Assembly: GCA_004194705.1 (NCBI GenBank) | Contig: SADC01001275.1 | Span: 496,001 to 560,000 of the forward strand | Direction: 5' to 3' | Source: Ditylenchus dipsaci | Taxonomy: Eukaryota; Nematoda; Chromadorea; Rhabditida; Anguinidae | DNA length: 64,000 nt | In this document: positions 47,501 to 57,394 of the stretch, piece after piece | Layout: each line of letters opens with the position of its first letter | Numbering within the stretch: the stretch's first letter is position 1 | The notes under the pieces: generated by a model | Seen by the model: only the letters and a program-made list of their open reading frames with translations | Databases searched by the model: none | What the model was told of the DNA's origin: nothing | Made by a program: the position numbers and the translations under genes

Positions 47501-47588
47501 AACATTGCCGCAAGATGTCAAGACAGAAGCAGAAAAAAAGCTCATAGAAGTTCTGTCTGACATTGTGGAGAAAAAGAAAGTGGAATGA
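44505..47588 (+). pseudogene. RNase H/MADF-BESS fusion, array copy 2 (catalytically degraded)
   Basis: Exons: 44505-44570, 44753-44859, 45250-45360, 45420-45598, 45647-45823, 46744-47101, about 47147-47588 (TGA). Same architecture as copy 3: MTKRTFHFECEEEEDEIQVG, NFFYGAISNPFFKVLSSASD, RNase H, MADF (KLIELVSKQPCLYNRNVQGN), BESS (VESYFAKELAFQLRTLPQ). In RNase H, D (IYIDGS) and E (AEILT) remain, but the third acid is lost (IKTHCK, D to H) and the histidine motif reads QEREGNP (H to R). A small deletion removes the LARAAIG helix. Both missing and extra bases break the frame (exons 2, 5, 7). The mixture of substituted active-site residues and indels of both signs favours real decay, although the MADF-BESS part could still be expressed. 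Confidence 0.65.
46295..46390. repeat. Dispersed repeat GATGCGCGCACTCACTTACC, copy b
   Basis: In intron 5 of RNase H copy 2. Preceded by a hairpin (GCGCATCTCTAACCAACCAA ... GGTTAGAGATGCGC). Confidence 0.85.
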
Positions 47589-49172
47589 TTTCGGGAGAAA
47601 AACTGGTTTGACATGCACGAAGTTTCTTTGTTCAGATTTTTCACATATGCTTTTATACAGTAAAAAGAGAAAAAAATGCTTTAGAATAAATTTTTTGTAA
47701 TTTACAGTCGACTCTCGATACAAAAGCAATCCCGAAGTTCTTAATCGCGATATTTTTTCCCTGAACCCTCCTGAATTTTTTCAAGAATATTTTAAAAGCT
47801 TAATAATATAATTTAATTAGGTAAAAAACGGCGGAGTAACGCTACGCATGAGAGTAAAGATGCACAAAGATTTTAGTACTTTTCTAAAAAAAATTCGTCG
47901 AAACAATTTCACTTCTTAGATCTATAATTTTGTGGAAATAATGAGTGAGCAATAAAAACGTATACCGTATATTCTCCATTAATCCCCACTCTTTGATAAA
48001 CCCCCACTCTCTAATAATACCCCACCCCACGGACCTCATATCTCAGCCTTGAGCAAACATTTCACAAATCTGTTTTTTGCGTATTCAACACTATAACGGT
48101 GTAGTAGTGTTGAGGACAAATATAAATTAAATAAATGTGGAAAATTAGGGTTGGGGAGATATATGCTGGGGAGGTATTGGGTATTAACATTAATTCCAGG
48201 AACGCTCGTTTGGCCTTTCTTAGCAAAAATTTTAGAATCTGATTTTTATGTCTAATAATATTTTGTTTATAAATTTTTGTTTCCCACCTTCAGAGTGAAT
48301 AAAATTAAGAAATTTTTTTAGCACTTTTTTGCATTGTACTCCCCTGTGGTCATTTTCGACCCAAAAAAAATTTTCATTATTGAATCAGAAACAGCAATTC
48401 CAGAATCCTGACACCAGATTCGTTTGGATCCCTAAAAATCGAAAAAGATTGAGATCGATCTCGATACTTTTAGGCAAAAATTTAAAATTTAAAAAGTAGA
48501 ATCGGTAGAGCTTGCGGGAGTTAAATAATTCTAATAATGACTACGAATGGACAATGGTAAAAATAGCCACTTTTAAAAAAGTCGATTTTGGCAGCTTTCG
48601 CGGTAAAATTTTTTTGTGCTAATAATTGCAGATTTAGGTAGAGCTCTTAGACAAAACAGTGTATTGTTGTACGAAATCGTTGAATTGATCAGAAAATCGA
48701 CACGACAAATATAAATACATTGTATTAAATTATCGTTTTGACGTAAATGGCTAGGAAAACTATAAAATTTGACATGAAATTGGTGTTCAGCGTGGTCGGT
48801 TTGGTTGTAAAACTGATCTATAATCTGAAACCTAACTGTCAATTTTTAAATTTCCTTCGGGACATTAAATATTTAAAGGCTGTAGGTGAAAACACCCGTT
48901 AAAATAATTAAATCTCCCGTCAAATTTTAAAACTTCTTGTATTCGGTGTTTGATTTTCATTTTTTTGGACCAGGATGTAGCCCTAAGTCTCTAGTTTCTA
49001 ATAAGCTATCAACTGGCTGACTACAATATTAAAAAGTGAGAGAACAATTCATTTTGAAAAAATAGGCGTAGTTTAAAAAAAAACACAATTTTTCTCCTAA
49101 TTTTCATAACTTCATAATTTTTTCAGACGGAATTCAAAATTTTACGGTGATTCATTATCTTTTTGACACATA
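47589..49172. other. Spacer between RNase H copies 2 and 3
   Basis: At 47963 a TACCGTA-family left end (TACCGTATATTCTCCATTAA) with an uncertain right end near 48190. At 48470-48530 a segment (GTAGAATCGGTAGAGCTTGC) matches the interior of the MITE at 55701. No gene. Confidence 0.4.
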
Positions 49173-49356
49173 CAGTCAAACCTCTATATAGCAACCCTCT
49201 ACATTGCATCCACCTCTTTATTGCATCCGCTTTTTTTTTTGGTTTGGTTGGCCTGCAAAGAAATTACCTATAATCGACCCTCTATATTGCGTCCACCTCT
49301 ACATTGCATCCGGGCAGGGCCGGTCCCTTGTGGGATGCTATATAGAGGTTTGACTG
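49173..49356. repeat. 184-bp CAGTC-type MITE
   Basis: CAGTCAAACCTCTATATAGC at the left and its complement at the right, TA on both sides (49171-49172; 49357-49358). Inside are degenerate CCTCTACATTGCATCC units. Pogo/Tigger-like. Confidence 0.85.
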
Positions 49357-49391
49357 TATTATAAATTTTATATAAGCGTACAATCTGCTGC

Positions 49392-49480
49392 TTATCTTTT
49401 GTATAAGATTAGTGAACAGGTAAAAATTAGTTTATTTTTAGAATCTGATCTTAGCTTTTACCATATAAAATCCTGTTGTT
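49392..49480 (+). promoter_or_regulatory. Duplicated 5' flank of RNase H copy 3
   Basis: Near-identical to 44415-44504; contains CCATATAAAATCC just before the ATG. Confidence 0.4.
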
Positions 49481-52400
49481 ATGACCAAACGCACTTTCCA
49501 TTTCGAGTGTGCAGAAGAGGAAGATGAAATTCAAGTCGGAGTCAAAGTAAGCCAGTGCATTAGATTATAATTTTTCAAATACTAAATAAGTGGCTTTAAT
49601 TTTGCCTTTTACTTTTATTTTTTGCTTTTAAAAAGGTGCTTTTAGTGAATTTACATTTTCGTATTTCAGAGAAAAAAGGTTGAAGTGCCAACAAACTCAG
49701 CTGGAAACTTTTTTACGGAGCCATTTCAAAGCCGTTTTGGCGAATTTTCTCAAATGCTGGTAATACGCTTAAAAAGGTTGGTTATATTTTTAAACTGTGA
49801 AAAAGTAATGGTATTTCAAATTTCTTCTTTTAAAGGGGGGGGGCTTCTACGGCTACTTTTTGACATCGACTGCTACTTCACTTCACATAAATTTATTTCA
49901 CATACTTTGTTTTCCTATCTCAGATGTTTTTACACCGTTTTGTAGCTGAGTTTCTCCTCTATAAATTGAGTCGTAACACACGCTGATTAAAAATGATTTT
50001 ATAAAAATCACAGCAAACTCACACTAAAAACCGTGGTTTTTAGCTAGGTGTTTTTAGTGGAGTTTCACCTTATATTTGGTGTACTTTTCTCGAAAATTAT
50101 TTTTAATCAGGGTGTATGACCACTCAATCGATAGAGAAATGACTCAGCTACAAAACGGTGTAAAAACATCTGAGATAAAAAAACAAAGTATGTGAAATAA
50201 ATTTATGTGAAGTGAAGTAGCAGTCGATGTCAAAAAGTAGCCGTAGAAGTCCCCTCTAAGAGAGGTGAAGAGTTTAATTAGAAATTTAGGGGATTTTTTT
50301 GAAACTGTCGAAGTTTCTTTATCTGTTTTTTCAAGTCTTAGGGCCTTATCTCATAATGGATACCCATTTTTATATTTTTCTCACGTTTGGAGGATTTCTC
50401 TGCCTTCACAATGTACACAATGGTACTTTTTTAACTTCCAGCACTTAGTCAAAATAATGGTAATTACAGAGAAAAGTTTTTAAATTAGGATTTTTTTCTA
50501 CTTGACGGCAAAATTACCAACATGATTCTCAAAAAGTACTTAAAAAGTAGCAACTATAAATAATCTAACAAATTTAGCCGTTCGATTTGCTCGGCGAGTT
50601 ATTTAGTTCCAAGAAAAAGGCCCGCAACAAGAACCATTGCCTGTAGACATCCAGAAGGAGGAAACTAGCGATTTAGAGGAGATTGTTGTAAGTCACATTA
50701 ATATATCGAAGTTTTATAATTTTTCACGGATTTTAAGTCTTTACTTTAAAATTCTGCAAACGTGGATCAATTTAGCATGCCTTGACAATTTCTTGGTTTA
50801 AAGTCATTGAAAAGTTGGTGATCACTCAATGTCCGACACTTTTTTATAATAATTTTTTAAGTCTTCTGTCAGTTCTCACTTGTCAGTTCTGTCCTAAAAT
50901 TCAAAGATTTTCAGATTTTGCTGTTAGCTTTTGTAAGAAAACTCCTTTTTAAAAATAATGGTTTTTTGATCAAAAAAGAACTTACAAAAGTCAATTCTCG
51001 ATTAAGTGTGTACTTGGAATCAATTAACTTTGCTCGTTTCGACTTCTTCCTGTACATTGAAGACTTGATTTAGTAAATTCGGGACTTGATCGAGACTTGA
51101 CTGTGTTAAGAAAAACACGATTTTTCAAGAATCGCTTTGGGTTTTAGTTCCTTGTCTGTGAATATCTTTTGGATGGTCAAGCGAAAATCGTGTTCCAATT
51201 TGGTTTGGCCTTGCTCCTACAGAGACCATCCAGAAACCCAAAGCTCAGAAAGCTCAGAGTGAACTGAAATCGTGGGCGCTAGTAGCGAATGCCCCAACGC
51301 CCCCCCCCCCCGCCCCCGCCCTCCCCCCCCTCCCAAGAATCCTACCTTTTAAAATTGCTGTAACTACCCTTGCAAACAACAAGTTTATGCTTAGCCCTTA
51401 GGCTTGGGGGTAGGCCGGCGTACGGAAGTTGTGACTAATTAAGAGTTTACGCATATTTTCCGGAGTCTGGGGCATAAATTTGGTTACTTTTCGCTTAAGT
51501 AAAAAAGGTGAAAATCGTTGGGGCGGGGTGGGGGGGGGGAGCTGTATTCGCTACTAGGGTCAAATCGTGGATTCCACATTATATACCAAAAAATTATTTT
51601 TTACACAAATTCATCTCACTATTTTCACTTTTTATCATTTTTTCAGATCTACACTGATGGCTCTGTTATAGATCGTGGATTCGGGAAAGAGTCTGGAATC
51701 GGCATTTTTGTCAATGATGGGCATCCACTGAACAAAAGTGTTCAACTACTTTCATCTCATGGCTCCACTATGACCGAAATACTGGCTATAATAACTGCGC
51801 TAAAGGACGTCAAAGAATGGTGTGACTACAAGTTAGTAGGCTCTGAAACCAAGCACATTTTTCAAACACCCATTTATAGGCAAGAGCGAATCATCATCAA
51901 GACGGATGATAAAAATTTGGTAACCCAGCTTAGAAGTGGAAGTTTCGGTAGTTTAGCCAGTGAAATCCATGAGATCTATACTCTTGCCAGAAGTTTCCCG
52001 AATGGGGTCATTTTTCAACATGTTCAGGGACACGCCGGAAATCCTGGAAATGAGCAGGTACCATTTTATGTTAATAATGGATACACAATATACAGGGTGT
52101 GTCAAAAAGACTTAACCACTTTTAAAGGTTAAAATTAGTTTTTGATACTGTATCTTTGATCGGCACCCTGATCATTTTTCTTACAACTTGAGTGTTTATG
52201 ACTTATTACATCTGTTTCATAGAATCCTAAGTAAAACTGGTTATTTCCGAGGAATATGACCCGATATCGGAGATCGACCGAGCAAGGCTCACCTACGCAA
52301 AATATTTCTTCAGTGCTAAAGGTGGAACCCTTTTGAATGCTAAACATGATAGTATGCAATTGGTTCAACTACACGTTCTGACCCCTTAACCAACCATTAT

Positions 52401-53719
52401 AAAAATTTAGCCATGGCAACTGTTTTTTGTAGATGAAAGTCTCTTAATCTTGCGCAGTTCAAATATTTATTACTTTCACTTAGTATATTTAGTTTTATAA
52501 AATAATATATGTGGAAAAAGTTGGACCCTGATTTTTCAAAAAAAAATTGATATTATGTGTGGTTTTGTTTGTTGTAATATAAAGAGACTAATATTAACAG
52601 ACCACTACAAAAACTTTCTTCGTGCCTAAATTTTTGAAATGTCAAGCTGGTCAAGGGGTCAGAACGTCCAGTTGAGCCAATTGAACGGCACCATCGTGTT
52701 CAGCATTAAAAACGTGGTCCATCCAAGAAATCACCACAATTAAGGGCGGGAGTGTTAAGCACAGCAAAAAAAACTTTTTACTCAATTTAGGCAGATACAC
52801 TAGCTCGAGCGGCAATCGGACTGCCTCCTTGTCGCCTGTTGGGATTTATTAAAAGAGTAAAACACCCACTATCTGTGCTCATTACTCCTGAATCGCCTGA
52901 ATCGCCCTTTATGGTTGGAAAGAAGACTGATGAAGGCAGTTTATCAACCGCTAACGAAGAGCTCACCACTTCTCAAGCCAATAGTGCCGGAAGTGAGCTG
53001 AGTGATACTGTCAGTCTTACTGACACACCCAAAAAGTACAAAAAGAATGACGACACCATTCTTAAGCTGATCGAATTAGTCTCCAAACAACCATGTCTGT
53101 ACAATAGCAATGTGCAAGGCAACCAATTTGTGGCCTGGAGAGAAGTAGTGAACCAGTTGGCATGGATAGCAAAAAAAGTACTGGTAGGTTAAAATTTCGA
53201 TCATAGACAAAGAATCTTTATGCAGTGTCTTTTTCAGTGTGCAACACCATTAAAAGTCTTTGGAAGTCTAAGCTCGAGGTCTTTGTAAAGGAGTACAATC
53301 GCTTTGCCGAACACCCTCAAGAAGATCAACACCAATCAGCCATTTGTCCATATTACAACGAACTAGACTGGATAGAACCCTATCTGGCTAGGAAAGTTGC
53401 TGATGGAGAGCCTGCTAACGAAGAATCTCCCAAAATGGTGCTTACATCTCAGCTTCGTCCCTCAAAAGTACCTACTATTGCTCCATCGTCTCATAGCCAA
53501 TACAAGCGACGCAAAAGAAAGATGTCATATTCTAGCAGGATTGAGGATGTAGAAAGCTTTTTTGAAAAAGAAATCACATCTCAGCTAAGAACACTCCCGC
53601 AAGACGTCAAGATTGAAGCAGAAACAAACTCAGAGAAGTACTTTGTGACATTGTCAAGCGAAATAAAGCGAAATCTTGAGAGAAAACAGTTTTTATCAAA
53701 TTGTTTAATACAAAAGTGA
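49481..53719 (+). CDS. RNase H domain fused to MADF-BESS module, array copy 3 (best preserved)
   Basis: Exons: 49481-49546, 49670-49776, 50578-50687, 51647-51831, 51880-52057, 52791-53183, 53238-53719 (TGA); about 507 residues. Residues 1-22 are acidic (MTKRTFHFECAEEEDEIQVG). About 35-58 are hydrophobic (NFFYGAISKPFWRIFSNAGN). RNase H, about 96-225, has D99 (IYTDGS), E139 (MTEILA), D166 (IKTDD), H208 (VQGHAGNPGN) and D218 (QADTLARAA), the complete catalytic set. MADF is about 309-398 (KLIELVSKQPCLY, SLWKSKLEVFVKEYNRF, PYYNELDWIEPYL). A basic NLS-like KRRKRK is at 437-442 and a BESS motif at about 450-487 (VESFFEKEITSQLRTLPQ). MADF binds DNA in Adf-1-type regulators and BESS mediates protein contacts, so this may be a hybrid-cutting enzyme with a chromatin-binding tail (inference). 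One base is missing in exons 2 (T run 49709-49714), 3 (near 50613-50624) and 6 (near 53154-53162); copy 2 has it in each case. Confidence 0.8.
49834..50256. repeat. Foldback element in intron 2 of RNase H copy 3
   Basis: GGGCTTCTACGGCTACTTTT at the left, complement at the right; arms of about 150 bp pair closely (GTAGCTGAGT, CATCTGAGAT). Absent from the matching intron of copy 2, so inserted after the duplication. Confidence 0.8.
51276..51556. repeat. Inverted-repeat element with long C and G runs, intron 3 of RNase H copy 3
   Basis: GCTAGTAGCGAATGCCCC (left) faces GTATTCGCTACTAG (right), each followed inwards by long C or G runs (51301-51335; 51523-51540). Missing from copy 2. Confidence 0.6.
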
Positions 53720-53828
53720 TTTTAATCTTCACCTAACGTATCCGCTCTAACTATCAGCCATAGCCGATAATTAGAGAGGGATGATTTTTTTCCAACTTCA
53801 ATTAGTCTGAAACTTCCGTTTTTAGGCT

Positions 53829-54273
53829 AAAGTTCCTTATATAGCATAGCCGGAAAAGTGGTTTTGACCTCTTTTTTGAATGTATTAGGCCGTAATTAGT
53901 ACGAAAAACATGTTTTTAGGTGTGGGACGACATTTTTTGGAAAAATATTTTTTTGACCAAAAGATGACATTTTTCAAATTTCAGTTTTTTTTCAGTTTTT
54001 ATGTTATCTTTTGTCTGTTGCTGTTTTATATTTTGGCTCACATATTAGTTTTAGTTATCCATGGCGCTCAATCTGATTCGTCTTTATGATATCTGCTTAG
54101 GCTTAGGCTTAGGCTTATATTAATGATCATTTATGGTCATTTTATGGTCAAAAAAATATTTTTCCAAAAAGTGTCGTCCCACACCTAAAAACATGTTTTT
54201 CGTACTAATTACGGCCTAATACGTTCAAAACAGTGGTCAAAACCACTTTTTGGGCTATGCTATATAACGAACT
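53829..54273. repeat. Foldback element, about 445 bp
   Basis: AGTTCCTTATATAGCATAGC at the left, complement at the right (GCTATGCTATATAACGAACT). Arms of about 150 bp pair (CGTACTAATTACGGCC, GTGTCGTCCCACACC). The loop contains GGCTTAGGCTTAGGCTTA at about 54098-54117. Confidence 0.8.
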
Positions 54274-55254
54274 CCGGCCCGTTTTTATTTACTGTTTAAA
54301 GCTGTGTAAAAACTACCTGTTAGATTTTCAAAAGCCCCCTCAGGCACTTGAAAGGGAGGGTTGCGTGGGATTTTTGACCACTGTTGTTTTTTTTTGTTAA
54401 CCGTATCTTTTATTAATATTGGCTCATCTGTTAATAAATCTCTTGGCCAAATTTTTACGCCGAAGTTATCAGAATTAAAATAACTTTTGAAAATTTTCAT
54501 GAAAAATATAAAAGACAGCATGCGGAATCTTTTGCAAACCACAGTTCACCTCATTCTAATTAAGCGTTTTTTCAGTCATCTAACTTCTATTTCAGCATCA
54601 TATAGTCGGTTAGGTGTGTTGGTGTTGGTACTGGGTAATGTCTGCTTTGAAAAATTCCATGAGGAATTTTTCTCGTTTGGAAAAATAGCATAGTTTTTTT
54701 TTGCATTTTTGTCAAAAGGCAATTTTTTCAGGAGGTCTTATAGAGGTCTCAATTAGGTCTCACCCCATTAAACACTATTCACTGAGCCACCGATGTCGCA
54801 ATTTTAAGCCTAAACGGTTACAACCTCCGTTCACCCAAAAATCCATCATTTTGGAGTTTTCCAAAAAAATCTCAATTTCACTAGCTAATTAGTTAAATTT
54901 TTACATAAAATTTCAAAATGATCTCAAACACAAGTGCGCAACAAGTGAAGAGACTGAGTAGACCATCGATTGTCCTCCTCTCCTGCCCGTCGCTCACCCA
55001 AGTGCTATTATATTTGTTGTTGGCAGGGGTGGAGGTGAACAGACACTCTGCTTTTGTCTGTTGCTGACAGCAGCTGCACAATGCACCATGTCCAGTGGTG
55101 GTAGTCCAGGGGACAGCCCCTAAAAAGGAGAACCAACTCTTTTCGGACCCAATCTTTATTCGGCTACAAGGATTTTTCTACTATAATTAGCGCAACTTTC
55201 AAAGTTTTAAGATTATTCACATTGGATTTTTTTGGAAATATTTTTTTCAACTTT
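54274..55254. other. Intergenic spacer
   Basis: 54950-55130 is less AT-rich and has an ORF on the minus strand of 62 codons without recognisable features. Nothing supported. Confidence 0.4.
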
Positions 55255-55700
55255 AACAATTAAAAAACGGTTTGTACAAATGCGAGCGTTTTTTTCAGAA
55301 TATCACGCTGAACAAGATAGGAGAAAAAATTCTCTCAAAAAGTGCTACTAGCGGTTTGTTTCAGGGTTCGATTGTATGAAATCGGAGAATTCCGGTTGTT
55401 TCAGTTATTTGATTGCATTTTTTCATACAAGAGCGATTTTGCGCACCTGAAACACTTATCTGGTGCAGAATTTAACGAGCTTTCAAATAAAAGTTGCCGT
55501 ATAACATGATAAATATTAGCATTTTTCAAAAAAAATTTTAAATACAAAATTCAGTTCCTTATTATTAGCGTCGTAAGTTGTTGATATCACCTTTTATTTT
55601 TCAGTACTTGATTGTAGCAGAAAGCGCAGAAACTGCACATCATTATGATACCAAAACAAGACAGCAAGTCCTAGGAAAAAGTAGTCCAAAATCAACAAAT

Positions 55701-55936
55701 TACCGTATTTCCTCTAATAAGCGCCCCGGGGCGCTTATTTTCAAACCCCCAAAAATCGGAAAATGTGTAAATTAATTTCGAGATTTTTGGGTGCTCAACC
55801 AAAATCTAAAAAGTGGAATCGGTAGAGCACGTGGGAGTTAAGAAAACGTATCAAACAGCTTTGCAAAATATTGCTTCTACACTGAGATCCAGACCCTCAA
55901 AGTCGAGGGGGGGGGCTTATTAGAGAAAATACGGTA
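55701..55936. repeat. MITE of the TACCGTA family inserted in the foldback arm
   Basis: TACCGTATTTCCTCTAATAA and exact-type complement (TTATTAGAGAAAATACGGTA). It has no counterpart in the right arm of the foldback element, so it is younger than that element. Confidence 0.85.
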
Positions 55937-56129
55937 CATGGATCTAAGGCTTTTACGGGTTATTTTAAATTCGCGTCTTTTGTAGCGTTCTGTATTTTCA
56001 CGTTTTTTGTAATTTGGGACACACTCTTTAGCACTTCTCAACGTTAAATGGCCTAAATATACAAAAGAATAAAATTTTCTGTCTAAAAATCATGAAAATA
56101 CGGAACGAATTTGAAATGGCTGTAAGTGA

Positions 56130-56530
56130 ATTGCAGCGGTAAAACTGTGAATTTCAACGGTAAATTAATTTTTTCAACGGTATTTTCAAATTTGCCATAA
56201 AACAATGAAATTCAACGGTAAATTTGTGAAATTCAGCGGTGAATATATCGTAAAGTCAACTTCACAGTCCTTTGCCTCATAGAAATGACCCCAAGGTTAA
56301 ATAGTTGGCGCGAAGCATAAATTTTGTTTCAGATGAAATCCTTATATTTGATACACAAATAAGACAACGGACTGTGAAGTTGACTTTACGATAAATTTAC
56401 CGCTGAATTTCACAAATTTACCGTTGAATTTCATTGTTTTATGGCAAATTTGAAAATACCGTTGAAAAAAATTAGTTTACCGTTGAAATTCACAGTTTTA
56501 CCGCTGCAATTCAATTTGAGCCATTTGAAA
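56130..56530. repeat. Array of TTCAACGGTAAA in inverted arms
   Basis: About six copies of a motif close to TTCAACGGTAAA (or TTCAGCGGTAAA) in the left half (56130-56250), and the reversed motif TTTACCGTTGAA in the right half (56395-56515), either side of a unique 110-bp loop. Confidence 0.75.
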
Positions 56531-57394
56531 TAACCGTAGAAAGCCTTAGATCCAAGTAGTTTGTTGATTTTCGGACTACTTTTCCTAGGACTTGCTGTCT
56601 TGCTTTGGTATCATAATGATGTGCAGTTTCTGCGCTTTCTGCTACAATCAAGTACTGAAAAATAAACAGTGATATCAGCAATTTTTCGATGCTAATATAA
56701 AGGAACTGAATTTTGTATTTTAAATTTTTTTTGAAAAATGCTAATATTTATCATGTTATACTTTTATTTGAAAGCTCGTTAAATTCTGCACCACATAAGT
56801 GTTTCAGGTGCGCAAAATTGCTCCTGTATGAAAAAATGCAATCAAATGACTGAAACGACCCGGAATTCTCTGATTTCATACAATCGAACCCTGAAACAAA
56901 CCGCTAGTAGCACTTTTTGAGAGAATTTTTTCTCCTATCTTGTTCAGCGTGATATTCTGAAAAAAACGCTCGCATTAGTACAACCCGTTTTTTAAGTGTT
57001 AAAAATTGTAATGCCTTGAAATCTTCTTGTAAATACTATGCCGCCAAACATTGAAAATTTGCTGCTTTTAGATTGAATTAAAAACTATTTCCTGTCAGTG
57101 CAAAGTTGTACAAAATATAGACCACATAAACTTTTTTACAAGTAACCAAAAATTCTTGGGCCAACAGGAAAATGACAATAAAAAACCTATTCAACTTTCA
57201 TTCACCTTATTCTACAAGTTTGCACTTGTAAATCGATTATTTCGTCTCGCCCACTACACTTTTTCGACTAATGCTGTTTATTTTAGCTGTTCATATGTAT
57301 TCCCTAAACAACTACATGCTTGTTATACTGAGCAAAAGAAAATACTGTCTTTAACGCCTTTCTTTCAATACTTAATTTGCTAGAAGTGAGCCAA

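Larger units (their letters stand above)
55255..57005. repeat. 1.75-kb foldback element
   Basis: The outer arms (AAAAAACGGTTTGTACAAAT from 55255; complement ending near 57005) pair for several hundred bases, for example GAGAATTCCGG and CCGGAATTCTC. The left arm is interrupted by a younger MITE (55701-55936). The inner part (56100-56530) is a second palindrome. No ORF of note. Confidence 0.85.

Noticed and set aside
51301..51335. Long C run as a possible quadruplex/regulatory element
   Set aside because: Belongs to the inner part of an inverted-repeat element; low complexity and prone to assembly error.
54098..54117. TTAGGC repeats, resembling nematode telomere DNA
   Set aside because: Only about three units in the loop of a foldback element; too short to argue for telomere or phylum.
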